From assembly GCF_016834655.1 (NCBI RefSeq), contig NZ_JAENHP010000001.1:248001-312000 (forward strand): a DNA stretch of 64,000 nt, written 5' to 3'. The notes beneath the pieces were generated by a model. The model was not told the DNA's origin. It ran no database searches and saw only the letters and a list, made by a program, of their open reading frames with translations. The position numbers and the translations under genes were made by a program. Positions 51,469-61,287 of this stretch are shown here, in pieces. Position 1 is the stretch's first letter. Each line of letters opens with the position of its first letter. The stretch comes from Paractinoplanes ovalisporus (GTDB lineage Bacteria; Actinomycetota; Actinomycetes; Mycobacteriales; Micromonosporaceae).

Positions 51469-53813
51469 GGCCGCGCGGAGTGTTCGCGGCCGCGACCCTC
51501 CTGGTCCTGACCACGATGCCGGCCGTCGCCCACGCGGCGCCCTCCCCCGCGACCCCGACCGCCACGAAACCCGGGACGGTCAAGTCGGACGACAACCTCG
51601 TGTCACCCCTGGAACGCCGCCGTCAGAACCTGCGGCAGGAGGCGCTGCGGCAGGTGCTGAACAAGAAGGCCAAGGTGCGCCCGGACGGCAAGCAGTCGCA
51701 GGTGGTCGACCTGGCCCCGGCCGCCGCCCGGAACCGGGCCAAGGCCGCGGGTTCGTCCGAGGCCGGATCGTCCACCCACGCCGAGCTGGCCCGCACCACG
51801 ACCGACAAGGTCTTCGTGATCCTGGCCGACTTCGCCGACCAGCGGCACCCCGACTATCCCGACCAGGACACGTCGGTGCTGGTCAGCGGGCCGCAGCGGT
51901 ATGCCGGGCCGGCCGCCAACACGATCCCGGCCCCCAGCCGCCTGACCGACAACACCACCACCTGGACGGCCGACTTCAACCGGTCCTACTTCGAGAAGCT
52001 CTACTTCGGCACCGACCCGGGCACCACGTCGGTGGCGAGCTACTTCTCCGGGCAGAGCTCGGGCCGCTACACGATCGACGGCGCCGTCTCGGACTGGGTG
52101 CGGGTGCCCTACAACCAGGCCCGGTACGGCCGCAGCGACGGCTACCCGTGCGTCGGGCGGATCTGCGACAACGTGTGGGCGCTGGTCGAGGACGCCGTGG
52201 CGGCCTGGGTCGCCGACCAGACCGCGCAGGGCAGGAGCACCGCCGAGATCCGGCAGGAACTGGCCGCGTACGACGTCTGGGACCGGTACGACGCCGACGA
52301 CGACGGCGACTTCAACGAGCCCGACGGCTATCTCGACCACTTCCAGGTCGTGCACGCCGGACCCGACCAGGCCAGCCAGTCCGCACTCTATGGCGAGGAC
52401 GCCATCTGGTCGCACCGCTGGTATGCCAACCAGGACGACATCGGCACGACCGGCCCCGAGGCCAACCGCTACGGCGGGGTTCCGATCGGCGACACCGGAC
52501 TGTGGGTCGGCGACTACACGATGCAGGCCGAGAATGCGCCGCTCGGGGTCTTCACCCACGAATACGCGCACGACCTCGGCCTGCCCGACGAGTACGACGG
52601 TTACGGGGCCGACGCCAACGCCGGGTTCTGGACCCTGATGTCGGCCGGCGAGTATCTGGGCCGCGGCGGCACCTCGGTCGGCAACGAGCCGGGGCCGCTC
52701 TCGGCCTGGGACAAGTTGCAACTGGGCTGGCTCGACTACGACGTCTCGTACTTCGGCGAGGACGGCGAATTCCGGCTGCGACCGGCCGCCGGCTCCGGAA
52801 CCGGGGCGCAGGCCCTGGCCGTGGTGCTGCCCGAGAAACGGGTCGTCTATCAGCTCGGGGTGCCACCCGAGGGCACCAAGGCGTGGTGGGGCGGCCGCGG
52901 TGACGGCCTGCACACCAGCCTGATCCGGTTCCTGACCCTGCCCGCGGGCGCTGCCGCCCGGATGACCGCGAAGGTCTGGTACAGCCTGGAATCGGGCTAC
53001 GACACGGCCCGGGTCGAGGTCAACGACGGCACGGCCTGGCACACCGTGGGCAGCGTGCTCACCGGCGCGTCCAACGGCTGGAAGGACGTGACCTTCGACC
53101 TGAGCGCCTTCGCCGGCAAGCAGCTGCAGATGCGGATCCGGTACGACACCGACGCGTCGGTCACCTCGCCCGGCATCCTGTTCGACCAGTTCCGTGCCAC
53201 CTCGGGCGACACGGTGCTGTTCACCGACGGCGCCGAACTGGGCTCGAACGGCTGGATCGCGTCCGGCTTCAAGGTGTCGACCGGGGTCGAGGACGCGTAC
53301 TACCCGCAGTACTACGTGGCCGAGTACCGCACCTACGCGGGCGTGGACACGACGCTGCGGACCGGGCCGTACAACTACGGATTCCTGCGCACCCGTCCCC
53401 AGTTCGTCGAGCACTACCCGTACCAGGAAGGTCTTCTGGTCTGGCAGTGGGACACCTCGATGGGCGACAACAACGTGTCCCGGCACCCCTGCCAGGGCCA
53501 GGTGCTGGTGGTCGACGCCAACCCGGGCGTCATGCGGGCGCCCAGCGGCGGGCGGTGGCGGCCCCCGATCCAGGTCTACGACGCCCCGTTCTCGCTGAAC
53601 CGCTCGGCCGCGTTCCGGCTGCACGAGAACAACGTGCTGCAGACCGTGGCCGCCCACCCGGGCGCGCCCACGTTCGACGACACGCAGACCTTCTGCCAGG
53701 CCGAGCTTCCGTACGCCGGGGTCACCACCGCCAACAGCGGCACCACCCTGCAGGTGCGCGAGCAGGACGCCGACCACCTGTCCGTAGCGGTCACCTACCG
53801 GCCGGCCGGATAA
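51465..53813 (+). CDS. Secreted M6 metalloprotease, immune inhibitor A-like
   Basis: 782 residues. Signal peptide (V-A-H-A-A, about 25), propeptide-like basic segment, then the M6 catalytic domain with H-E-Y-A-H-D-L-G-L-P-D-E-Y-D, zinc ligands His365 and His369 and catalytic Glu366, a domain rich in Asp (Y-D-A-D-D-D-G-D-F-N, probable Ca site), and a VEG/concanavalin-like C-terminal domain. Family members degrade host or competitor proteins. Coupled to the M28 gene, so the pair probably works as extracellular endo- plus exopeptidase for nutrient supply. Confidence 0.94.
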   Translation: MRPRGVFAAATLLVLTTMPAVAHAAPSPATPTATKPGTVKSDDNLVSPLERRRQNLRQEALRQVLNKKAKVRPDGKQSQVVDLAPAAARNRAKAAGSSEAGSSTHAELARTTTDKVFVILADFADQRHPDYPDQDTSVLVSGPQRYAGPAANTIPAPSRLTDNTTTWTADFNRSYFEKLYFGTDPGTTSVASYFSGQSSGRYTIDGAVSDWVRVPYNQARYGRSDGYPCVGRICDNVWALVEDAVAAWVADQTAQGRSTAEIRQELAAYDVWDRYDADDDGDFNEPDGYLDHFQVVHAGPDQASQSALYGEDAIWSHRWYANQDDIGTTGPEANRYGGVPIGDTGLWVGDYTMQAENAPLGVFTHEYAHDLGLPDEYDGYGADANAGFWTLMSAGEYLGRGGTSVGNEPGPLSAWDKLQLGWLDYDVSYFGEDGEFRLRPAAGSGTGAQALAVVLPEKRVVYQLGVPPEGTKAWWGGRGDGLHTSLIRFLTLPAGAAARMTAKVWYSLESGYDTARVEVNDGTAWHTVGSVLTGASNGWKDVTFDLSAFAGKQLQMRIRYDTDASVTSPGILFDQFRATSGDTVLFTDGAELGSNGWIASGFKVSTGVEDAYYPQYYVAEYRTYAGVDTTLRTGPYNYGFLRTRPQFVEHYPYQEGLLVWQWDTSMGDNNVSRHPCQGQVLVVDANPGVMRAPSGGRWRPPIQVYDAPFSLNRSAAFRLHENNVLQTVAAHPGAPTFDDTQTFCQAELPYAGVTTANSGTTLQVREQDADHLSVAVTYRPAG

Positions 53814-53823
53814 GACCCGATGT

Positions 53824-53870
53824 GCGCGCCGGTGCGGCGGCCCGGCTGGCGGTCACGCACCGGCGCGTGC
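53824..53870 (+). terminator. Hairpin terminator after the peptidase operon
   Basis: GCGCGCCGGTGCG (53824-53836) pairs with CGCACCGGCGCG (53856-53867) over 12 bp with a 19-base loop, 11 bp after the M6 gene stop. TTCAGTAG follows rather than a T run. It separates the peptidase operon from the regulator gene. Confidence 0.72.
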
Positions 53871-53888
53871 TTCAGTAGCAGGTAGCAG

Positions 53889-54605
53889 ATGACGGACGGT
53901 GGCAGGGGCGAATCAGTGGCCGGAACCCGGGAGAAACGAAGCTACGAGCAGCAATGCGGGCTCGCGATCGCGCTCGACCTGGTCGGTGAACGCTGGACGT
54001 TGCTCATCATTCGCGAACTTCTGGTGCGGCCGCGACGCTACCGCGAATTGCTCGACGCCCTGCCCGGCATCGGCACCAACCTGCTGGCCGAGCGGCTGCG
54101 CGGGCTCGAGGAGGCCGGCCTGGTCACCCGGCTCGACCCCGACCGCCGCACGGCCGGCTACGCCCTCACCGAGCAGGGCGCCGCGCTGCGGGCCACGGTC
54201 GTGTCTCTGGCCCGGTTCGGCCTCGACGTGGCCGGCCGCCAGTCGATCCCGGCCCACGCCGCGGCCCGGGCCTCGTGGTCGGTGCTGGCCGTCGAGGCGA
54301 TGACATTGGGCGCCCACCCCGAGGGCGTCGACGAGACGTACGAGTTCACCGTCGACGACGAGGTGTTCGCGCTGGTCGTCGAGGGGGACGAGGTGCAGGT
54401 GCGCCCCGGGGCGGCGACCGGGCCGGTGCTGTCGGTCCAGACCGACGCCGCTACTTTCCTCGAGATCGGCACCGGCCACCTCGACCCGATCGAGGCGCTG
54501 CTGGGCGGCCGGGTCACCACAACCGGTCCGGTGGAAGCGGTGACCCGCTGTCTGCGCCTGCTGGGCCTCGCCCCGGCCCGCATCATGTCCCCGCGCGCCG
54601 CATAG
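53889..54605 (+). CDS. HxlR-family regulator with C-terminal SCP2-like domain
   Basis: 238 residues. The winged helix is HxlR type: Q-Q-C-G-L-A-I-A-L-D-L-V-G-E-R-W-T-L-L-I-I-R-E-L, with Cys23 in C-G-L-A (the redox-active Cys of some HxlR proteins), then R-Y-R-E-L-L-D-A-L-P-G-I. The second half (about 125-235) looks like an SCP2/sterol-carrier-like fold, a combination found in actinobacterial regulators that bind a hydrophobic ligand. Convergent with the enediyne cassette, 4 bp from the end of its reductase gene, so it could be a cluster regulator or simply a border gene. Confidence 0.88.
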   Translation: MTDGGRGESVAGTREKRSYEQQCGLAIALDLVGERWTLLIIRELLVRPRRYRELLDALPGIGTNLLAERLRGLEEAGLVTRLDPDRRTAGYALTEQGAALRATVVSLARFGLDVAGRQSIPAHAAARASWSVLAVEAMTLGAHPEGVDETYEFTVDDEVFALVVEGDEVQVRPGAATGPVLSVQTDAATFLEIGTGHLDPIEALLGGRVTTTGPVEAVTRCLRLLGLAPARIMSPRAA

Positions 54606-54609
54606 GGCG

Positions 54610-55218
54610 TCACGACACGCTCCTCCGGAGGCTGGTGCGGGCGGCCGGGCGGCCGATGTGGATGCCGATCTCACCGTGCAGGCCGTTGCGGTCGCTGATC
54701 CGCATCAGCAGGACGGCCAGGGCTTCGATCTCGCGGCTGGCGCTGATGCCGCCCGCGTCCACCGGCGCGAAGCCGAGACCCCGGATCAGCTCGCTCACCT
54801 GGGCCTTGGCGGCCGGGTCGGCGCCGGCCACGGGCACCGACACCGGCATGCCCGAGAGCTGATGCACCTGCAGCATCCGGGCCGGGATCGTGTTGAGCGC
54901 CTTGACGACCCGCCAGCCGGGCGCCGCCGCGGCCAGCACCTCACCGCCCGAGGCGCCCTGCGGGATCGGCGTGGCGGGCCACGTCGCCGGGTTGGTGACG
55001 TCGACCAGCACGCGGCCGTCGGCGCAGGCGGCCAGCGGCCGCCGGATCAGGTCGAGGGCGGCGGCGAACGGCACCGCCAGCAGCAGGACGGGCGCCCGCT
55101 TCAGGGCCGTCGGGTCCGGGTCGCGCGGGTCGATCAGCTCGGCCGCCCCGCCCGCCCGGCGGAACGCGGCGTGCAGGGCGACCGCCATCCGGCCGCCGCC
55201 GAGGATGGCCGTGCTCAT
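54610..55218 (-). CDS. NADP-binding, F420-dependent reductase-like protein
   Basis: 202 residues beginning M-S-T-A-I-L-G-G-G-R-M-A, the dinucleotide motif of the NADPH:F420 oxidoreductase/NpdG-like family (COG2085). V-L-L-L-A-V-P-F-A and K-A-L-N-T-I-P-A are the other conserved strands. Members move hydride between F420 and NADP or reduce small substrates. The ATG at 55218 overlaps the E10 thioesterase stop, so it is the fifth gene of the enediyne operon. A role in enediyne tailoring or redox supply is inferred from that coupling only. Confidence 0.82.
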   Translation of the reverse strand: MSTAILGGGRMAVALHAAFRRAGGAAELIDPRDPDPTALKRAPVLLLAVPFAAALDLIRRPLAACADGRVLVDVTNPATWPATPIPQGASGGEVLAAAAPGWRVVKALNTIPARMLQVHQLSGMPVSVPVAGADPAAKAQVSELIRGLGFAPVDAGGISASREIEALAVLLMRISDRNGLHGEIGIHIGRPAARTSLRRSVS

Positions 55219-55661
55219 GCCGCTGCCCCGCTCGCGGCCGGGGCGTAGCGGGCCAGCGCCCGCCGCAACTGGCCGGGCACCGGTTCCGGCACCAGCCCGC
55301 CCTCCGCGCGCCGCATGCAGGCCACCGTCTGCCGGCCCCGGGCCAGCAGCTCGCCGGGGCCGGGCTCGGTGCGTACGTAGTCGAAGGACATCACGATCCG
55401 GTGCTCGCTGATCCGGTCGAGGGCCATCCGCAGCTCGATCCGGTCGAGGGCGTGGGCCTCGGCGAAGAAGTCGGCCGCGCAGTCCACCGTGACCAGCGCC
55501 AGGCCTTCGCCCAGGGCGGTGACCACCTCGGGGGCGTGGTCGGCCAGGAAATACTCGCGACAGTGCCCCTGCCAGTGCAGGAAGTGCGCGAAGTAGACGT
55601 TGCCGACCAGGTTGGTCTCGTCGAAGGTCACCCGGTGCCGGTGCACGTAGTACTCAGGCAC
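55215..55661 (-). CDS. Enediyne thioesterase, E10/TEBC family
   Basis: 148 residues with the 4HBT hot-dog fold and the enediyne-specific start P-E-Y-Y-V-H-R-H-R-V-T-F-D-E-T-N-L-V-G-N-V-Y-F, then W-Q-G-H-C-R-E-Y-F-L. E10 enzymes (such as those of the C-1027, calicheamicin and dynemicin pathways) release the polyene chain from the PKS. The GTG at 55661 has AGGT 7 bp upstream; a GTG at 55670 is also possible and adds three residues. The gene overlaps the end of the PKS gene by 8 bp, the conserved E-E10 arrangement. Confidence 0.93.
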   Translation of the reverse strand: MPEYYVHRHRVTFDETNLVGNVYFAHFLHWQGHCREYFLADHAPEVVTALGEGLALVTVDCAADFFAEAHALDRIELRMALDRISEHRIVMSFDYVRTEPGPGELLARGRQTVACMRRAEGGLVPEPVPGQLRRALARYAPAASGAAA

Positions 55662-58600
55662 GCAGATCACCTGACCCCACGGCCACCCCGACCCTCCCGG
55701 CCGTGGTCTCCACCACCGTGCTGGCGATCCGGTAGTCGCCGCTGCGCAGCAGCACCCAGTCGTCGGGCCCCCGGGCCTCGACGGTCAGCGGCGCGTCCGG
55801 TGGGAGGCCGTGTTTGGCCAGCACCTCGCGGCACGTCCAGGCCCGGACCCGGGCCGCGCGGGCCGTGCGGCCCAACTCCTCGGCCACCGCCGTCGTCGCG
55901 GCGTCGAGGGCGGGTTCCCCGTCGGCCGGCTCCCAGTCCACGGCCGTTCCCGGCGCCCCGGTCGCGATCAGGACCCGGCCGGCGAGGTGGCTGGCGCTGA
56001 CACCGGCGCCCGCGGTCACGAGGCGCCCGTCGGCTGCGCGGGTCACGGGTTGCCCGGTGAGCCAGGCTGCGACCTCGGCCGTCCGTTCCCGGTCGGGCCG
56101 GGCTCCAGCGGCGACCGCGAGATGCAGCGATGTCTCCGGGTGCCGGCGGCGCAGCGAGCGGGTCAGGGCCGCCCCGGTCAGCTCGACCGGCAGCGGGGCG
56201 GCCGGCCGGGGTGCGATCGCCCGCAGCGCGAGGCCGTGCCATTCCTCGACCGGGTCGCCGGCCTCGTCCCGCACGACGACGTCGAAGACGAAACTGTCGC
56301 CGTCCTCGGACCGCTGCCGGGCGTCGACGTGCAGACGGCCCTCGGCCCGGCGGTGCACGACCAGACGCCGTACGCCGGAGGGCAGCACCCGCCGGTCGGG
56401 AACGCAGGCCTGCAGCAGGTGCAGGACGGCGTCACGGGCACCCGGGTCACCGAGCTCCAGCGGTTGCGGCTGGAACCCGCCGAACCAGCGGACGTCCCGG
56501 GCGAGCACCTGCGCGGAGCACCGGTACGGGCTCAGCACCGCATACCCCTCGACGCGCCGGAACCGTTCACCGTGGAAGAACAACGGACCGTAGAGGCCGG
56601 ACGCGTCCAGCAACGGGCCCCGCGGCGCGGGTTCAACCGCCATGGCCGCGGCGGGCGGGCCCGACCGGAACCGGGCCGCGAAGTGGTCGGTGGCGAAGCC
56701 GCTCTCTTCGCTGCGCACCACGAAGTCGATCCCGTCGTCGCCGATGAGGGCCGCCGTGCGTACGGTCCGGTCGGCGCGCTCGGGAACGGTGACCGGCGTG
56801 ACCAGCCGCACGTCGTCGAACGAGCCCGGCACGGCCGGGACACCGAGCGCCGCTCCGGCCTGCGCCATCGCCTCGAGACCGAACACGGCCGGCAGCACCG
56901 GCTGGCCGTCGATCCGGTGGTCGGCCAGGTAGGGGTCGCTGCCCAGCGAGAGCACGGCGTCGGCGACCAGCTCGACGCCGGGACAGGTGACCGGGCGGTT
57001 CTCCAGGAAACGCCGCGGACCCGGCTCGACCGGCGGCCACCGGAGCGCGGGCGTGGCCGGGATCCGGCCGCCGACCAGCACCGTGGGCGGCAGCTCGGGT
57101 GCGGACAGCAGACGCAGCAGCATGTCGGCGCCGTCCTCGAGGCCGATGAGACCCAGACCCTGCCGGGCCAGCGAGTCGAGCACGCCGAGGCGGGCCCCCA
57201 TGCCGGCGCCGGCCCAGGCCGACCACTCGATGTTCAGCCACCGCGGGCCGGGGTCGGTGGCGGCGAGTTCGGTGCACCGCCGGGCGAGCCAGTCGTTGGC
57301 GATCGCGTAGTCGGACTCGCCGGGGAGCCCGATGGTGCCGATGACCGATCCGAACGCCACCGCGCAGCGCAACTGCGACCGGTCGAGCCCGTCGAGCACG
57401 TTGTCCCATCCCCCGGTCTTGGCGGCCAGCGTGCGGCGCAGCCGTTCCGCGGTCAGCTCCCCCAGCACACCCGGCTCGTTGTGCCCGGCGGCGTGCAGCA
57501 GCACCCGGACCGGCCCGGCCGTCGACCGCACCTCGGCCAGGACGGCGTGGAGGGCGTCGCGGTCGGTCACGTCGGCCCGGCGGTAGAGCGCCTTGGGGAT
57601 CCGGTTGAGCGTGGCCCGCACGTCAGGGTCGTCGGCCGGGCTGCGGCCGAGCAACACCATGGTCGCCCCGGTGGCTTCGGCCAAGGCGGCCGCGCATTCG
57701 GCGCCGATGCCCTTGGCCCCGCCGGTGACCAGGCAGACGTCGCCCGGAGCGAGCGGTAGGGCGGTGCCGTCCCACGGCGCCGCCGTCAGCGGGTGCACGA
57801 CCGGCACGAATCGGCCGCCGCCAGAACCCAGGACGACCTCGGCGTAACCGGCCCACGGGCGGTGCGCCTCGGCGGCGGCCCGATCGAAGGCGTCGGCCCA
57901 GTCGAGGGCGTCGGCCGAGTCCGGCACGTCCACGACGAGGACGGGAACCTCGGGGTGTTCGGCCGCGAGGCTGCGGCCCACGGCGGCGCCGATGCCTCCG
58001 CTGTGCACGACGACGAGTGGCAAGCCGTCGGCGTCGCAGGCCCGCAGCGCCGCGGTCACCGTCTCGACCGGAACCGGGTCGAGGCCCGGGGGCAGGGCGA
58101 GCAGCCGGGCCGGGGCGGCGCCGGGCACGGGCGGGAAGACCGCGCGCAGCCGTTCGGCGTACGGGTGTCCCTCCGCGACGATCTGCCAGTCCCGGTCCTC
58201 CCGGCCGGCGGGTTCCGCCGCCTCGGCCTCCAGCCGGTGGACGAAGGGGCGCACCCAGGAAGCGACTCCGGGCGGCGGCCCCGGGTCGTCCGTCCCGGCC
58301 GCGGGCAGGCCGTCGATGGCGTCGGCGAACTCGGCGACCGTGGCCGTGGCCAGGCTCAGCGGGTCGCGGGGCACGGCCCGGCCGAGGGCGGTCGCGACCT
58401 CGTTGGCCAGCTGGCCCACGCGCAGCGACGTCAGGTGGAGGTCGGCCAGCAGCCGGGAGCCGGGCGTGACGACGGTCCGGTCGAGCCCGATGGCCCCGGT
58501 GAGCTGCACGATCGTCGCCTCGAGGGGATCCGCGCCGGGCCGCGCCACCACCGGGTCCGCCTCGACCGGCGGTGGCGGTGGGGCGGTGGCGAAGACCGCC

Positions 58601-61287
58601 CCGGTCGCGCCGGTCTCGCACGGGTTGGCGAGGAAGTCGCGGGGCGCCGCCGGGTCGAACGGGCGGGTCGCGCGCCGGCCGAACCAGGCCTGCACGTCGT
58701 CGCAGGCCCCGGCGGCGAAGAGGGCGGCGGTGGCGGCGGCCACCCCGGCCGCCGATTCCGCGCCGACGTCCAGGCTCACCGCGGGCCGGTCGGTGAGGCG
58801 GCTCAGGATGTGGCCGGGCCCGACCTCGACCAGCAGGTCGGCGTCGAGCCGGGCCAGCGCCTCGCGGAAGCGCACGGGTTCGGTCAGCTGGCGCACCAGC
58901 ACGTCGACCGGGTCGTCGGTGGTCCACCAGTCACCGGTCACGGTGGACACCAGCGGGCGGGCGGGGTCGCGCCACCCGGCCCGGCTCGCGGCCTTGCGCA
59001 ACGGTTCCCGGGCGGGTGCCATCACCGGTGAGTGGAAGGCCGCCGAGACCGCCAGCAGGCCGCCGGTGATGCCGCGGGCCCGGGCCGCGGCCAGCACGGC
59101 TTCCACCTGCTTCCGGTAGCCGGAGACGACGACCTGATCGGGCGCGTTGTCGGCGGCGATGACGGCCCCGGTGCCGGCGACCAGCTCGGTCACCGTGCCG
59201 AAGTCGGCGCCGATCCCGGCCATGGCCGAGGGCGCGTCACCGGCCGCCGCCATGGCCCGCGCGCGGTGCCGGACCAGCGTGTAGGCATCGTCCTCGCCGA
59301 GCGCGCCCGCCCAGACCAGGGCCGCCAGCTCGCCCAGGCTGTGCCCGGCCGCGGCCGTGGCCCGGACGCCGAGCGCGTCCAGCCAGCGCAGACCGGCCAG
59401 GCTCGCCCGCAGGATCGCCGGTTGGGCGACCTCAGTGCCGGCCGGGCCCTCGGCGGGGAGCCGGAGCTGGTCCTCGTACGCGCGGGGCAGCTCGCCGAGC
59501 AGCGGGCCGAGAGCGCCGGCCCCGGCCCGTACGGGAGCCGCCTGCCCCGACATGAGCAACGCGACCCGCAGCGGAGCACCAGCGGTCAGGAACAGCCCGC
59601 GACCCGGGTCCAGCACCCGCCGCTCCCCCGCCGCGAGCCGTTTGCGAGCCTCGTCGAGCGCCGTGACGAGGTCGTCGACGGTGCGGACGGCGGCCGCGAA
59701 CCGGTACGGCAACCCGCTGGGGGTCCGCCCGGCCTGCGCGGCGGCCAGATCGGTGAGTTCCGCCCGGGACAGCGTGCCGGTGGCCGCCAGCAGCGTGGCC
59801 AGCTCCTGGTCGAGCTCGTCGGGCCGCCGGGCGGCCGCGACCACCACCTCGTGGTCGGGATGCGGCGTACTGAGGCGCTGTTCCGGGCGGCTCAGCGCCC
59901 GCCGGGTGGTCGGGGCGGCCCCGGCCAGCACCACGTGCGCGTTGATGCCGCCGAAACCCATCGCGTTGACCGCCGCGTACCGGTCGTCGGTGCGCCAGGG
60001 CCGGGCCCGGTCGAGCAGTTCGACCGACGCTCCGGGCTTGTCCAGCAGGGGATGCGGCCGCACCACTCCGGTCGCCGGCGGCACGACCTGGCGGTGCACG
60101 GCGAGGGTCGCCTTGATCAGCCCGGCGATCCCGGCCGCGGCCTTGGTGTGCCCGATGTTCGCCTTGATCGTGCCGAGCGCGGCCCGCGACGGTGTGTTCC
60201 CGCGAACGTCGAGCAGCGTCCGGATCTCGGTAGCGTCGCCGACCGCGGTTCCGGTGCCGTGACCCTCGATGAGCTCCACCCGGCCCGGTTCGACGCCGGC
60301 CCGCTGGTAGGCGCGGGTCAGGGCCAGGCGCTGCCCGGAGGCCTCGGGCCGGGTCAGCCCGCCGCTGCCGTCGGACGAGGTCGCCCAGCCGGCCAGCCGC
60401 GCGTAGACCCGCAGGTCGTTGGCGGCGGCGAAGGAGGCCCGGCACAGCACGACAACCCCGCAGCCCTCCCCCGGCAGAAACCCGGTCGGGTCGGCGTCGT
60501 ACACCCGCATGTCGCCGCGGGCCAGCGCCCCGACCCGCGAGAAACCCACCAGTTCGAGCGGGTCCAGGCTGAGGTCGACGCCGCCGGCCAGGGCCACTTC
60601 GAGCTGCCCGGAGCTCACGGCGTCGGCGGCGGTGGCGACCGCCACCAGCGAGGAGGCGCAGGCCGCGTCGACGGTGTAGCCGGTGCCGTGGAAGTCGAAG
60701 TAGTTGCAGACCCGCCCGGCGATGGTGTTGGCCAGGGCGCCGGCCAGCGACTCGTCGGTGGGCGCCGGGAACGGGTCCTTCACCCGCTGTTCCAGGTCGG
60801 TGAGGATGGCCGAGAGCCGGGCCGGCTCCACGTCGGCCGCGCCGAGCGACTCGGCCACCACCCGGCGCAGATAGGGCCATCGCATGCGCATCGTCGAGGC
60901 GCGGGAGAACTCGCCGGTCAGCGAGTTGCCCAGCACCACCCCGATCCGGTCGCGGTCGGCGCCGTCGCCGTCGGGCAGCCCGGCGTCGCGCAGCGCGGCC
61001 GCGCTCACCTCGAGCGCGAGCCAGTGCGCCGGGTCGGCCGCCCGGTAGGACTCCCGCGAGATCCGGAAGGCGGCCCGGTCGAACTGCCAGCTGTCCAGCA
61101 CCGCGGCCCGGGTCAGGTAGGTCTGGTCGACGCCCTCGCCGCCGTAGTCGTGCAGAGGCAGCCGCTGCGGCGGGAGCGGCCGGAAGGACCGCCGCCGGCC
61201 GAGCACGCTCTGCCACAGCTGCCCGGGGTCGTCCGCGTCGGGGAAGCGGCAGGCCATCCCGACGATCACGACGTCGTCGTCGCTCAT
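55654..61287 (-). CDS. pksE: Enediyne iterative type I polyketide synthase
   Basis: 1877 residues. Order: ketosynthase 1-450 (Cys210 in V-D-A-A-C-A-S-S, His343 in E-G-H-G-T-G-T, His380 in I-G-H-T-K), acyltransferase about 570-860 (Ser650 in G-H-S-L-G-E, A-F-H-S-P), carrier domain about 920-990 (Ser954 in H-L-T-S-L), ketoreductase about 1180-1400 (V-T-G-G-A-K-G-I-G, Tyr1327 in S-D-Y-A-I-A), dehydratase from about 1430 (His1457 in L-A-D-H-R), and a C-terminal phosphopantetheinyl transferase about 1700-1877 that self-activates the carrier. This domain set is unique to enediyne PKSs, which make the linear polyene precursor of the warhead from malonyl-CoA. Start at 61287 overlaps the unbU stop (ATGA). 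Confidence 0.97.
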   Translation of the reverse strand: MSDDDVVIVGMACRFPDADDPGQLWQSVLGRRRSFRPLPPQRLPLHDYGGEGVDQTYLTRAAVLDSWQFDRAAFRISRESYRAADPAHWLALEVSAAALRDAGLPDGDGADRDRIGVVLGNSLTGEFSRASTMRMRWPYLRRVVAESLGAADVEPARLSAILTDLEQRVKDPFPAPTDESLAGALANTIAGRVCNYFDFHGTGYTVDAACASSLVAVATAADAVSSGQLEVALAGGVDLSLDPLELVGFSRVGALARGDMRVYDADPTGFLPGEGCGVVVLCRASFAAANDLRVYARLAGWATSSDGSGGLTRPEASGQRLALTRAYQRAGVEPGRVELIEGHGTGTAVGDATEIRTLLDVRGNTPSRAALGTIKANIGHTKAAAGIAGLIKATLAVHRQVVPPATGVVRPHPLLDKPGASVELLDRARPWRTDDRYAAVNAMGFGGINAHVVLAGAAPTTRRALSRPEQRLSTPHPDHEVVVAAARRPDELDQELATLLAATGTLSRAELTDLAAAQAGRTPSGLPYRFAAAVRTVDDLVTALDEARKRLAAGERRVLDPGRGLFLTAGAPLRVALLMSGQAAPVRAGAGALGPLLGELPRAYEDQLRLPAEGPAGTEVAQPAILRASLAGLRWLDALGVRATAAAGHSLGELAALVWAGALGEDDAYTLVRHRARAMAAAGDAPSAMAGIGADFGTVTELVAGTGAVIAADNAPDQVVVSGYRKQVEAVLAAARARGITGGLLAVSAAFHSPVMAPAREPLRKAASRAGWRDPARPLVSTVTGDWWTTDDPVDVLVRQLTEPVRFREALARLDADLLVEVGPGHILSRLTDRPAVSLDVGAESAAGVAAATAALFAAGACDDVQAWFGRRATRPFDPAAPRDFLANPCETGATGAVFATAPPPPPVEADPVVARPGADPLEATIVQLTGAIGLDRTVVTPGSRLLADLHLTSLRVGQLANEVATALGRAVPRDPLSLATATVAEFADAIDGLPAAGTDDPGPPPGVASWVRPFVHRLEAEAAEPAGREDRDWQIVAEGHPYAERLRAVFPPVPGAAPARLLALPPGLDPVPVETVTAALRACDADGLPLVVVHSGGIGAAVGRSLAAEHPEVPVLVVDVPDSADALDWADAFDRAAAEAHRPWAGYAEVVLGSGGGRFVPVVHPLTAAPWDGTALPLAPGDVCLVTGGAKGIGAECAAALAEATGATMVLLGRSPADDPDVRATLNRIPKALYRRADVTDRDALHAVLAEVRSTAGPVRVLLHAAGHNEPGVLGELTAERLRRTLAAKTGGWDNVLDGLDRSQLRCAVAFGSVIGTIGLPGESDYAIANDWLARRCTELAATDPGPRWLNIEWSAWAGAGMGARLGVLDSLARQGLGLIGLEDGADMLLRLLSAPELPPTVLVGGRIPATPALRWPPVEPGPRRFLENRPVTCPGVELVADAVLSLGSDPYLADHRIDGQPVLPAVFGLEAMAQAGAALGVPAVPGSFDDVRLVTPVTVPERADRTVRTAALIGDDGIDFVVRSEESGFATDHFAARFRSGPPAAAMAVEPAPRGPLLDASGLYGPLFFHGERFRRVEGYAVLSPYRCSAQVLARDVRWFGGFQPQPLELGDPGARDAVLHLLQACVPDRRVLPSGVRRLVVHRRAEGRLHVDARQRSEDGDSFVFDVVVRDEAGDPVEEWHGLALRAIAPRPAAPLPVELTGAALTRSLRRRHPETSLHLAVAAGARPDRERTAEVAAWLTGQPVTRAADGRLVTAGAGVSASHLAGRVLIATGAPGTAVDWEPADGEPALDAATTAVAEELGRTARAARVRAWTCREVLAKHGLPPDAPLTVEARGPDDWVLLRSGDYRIASTVVETTAGRVGVAVGSGDLRA

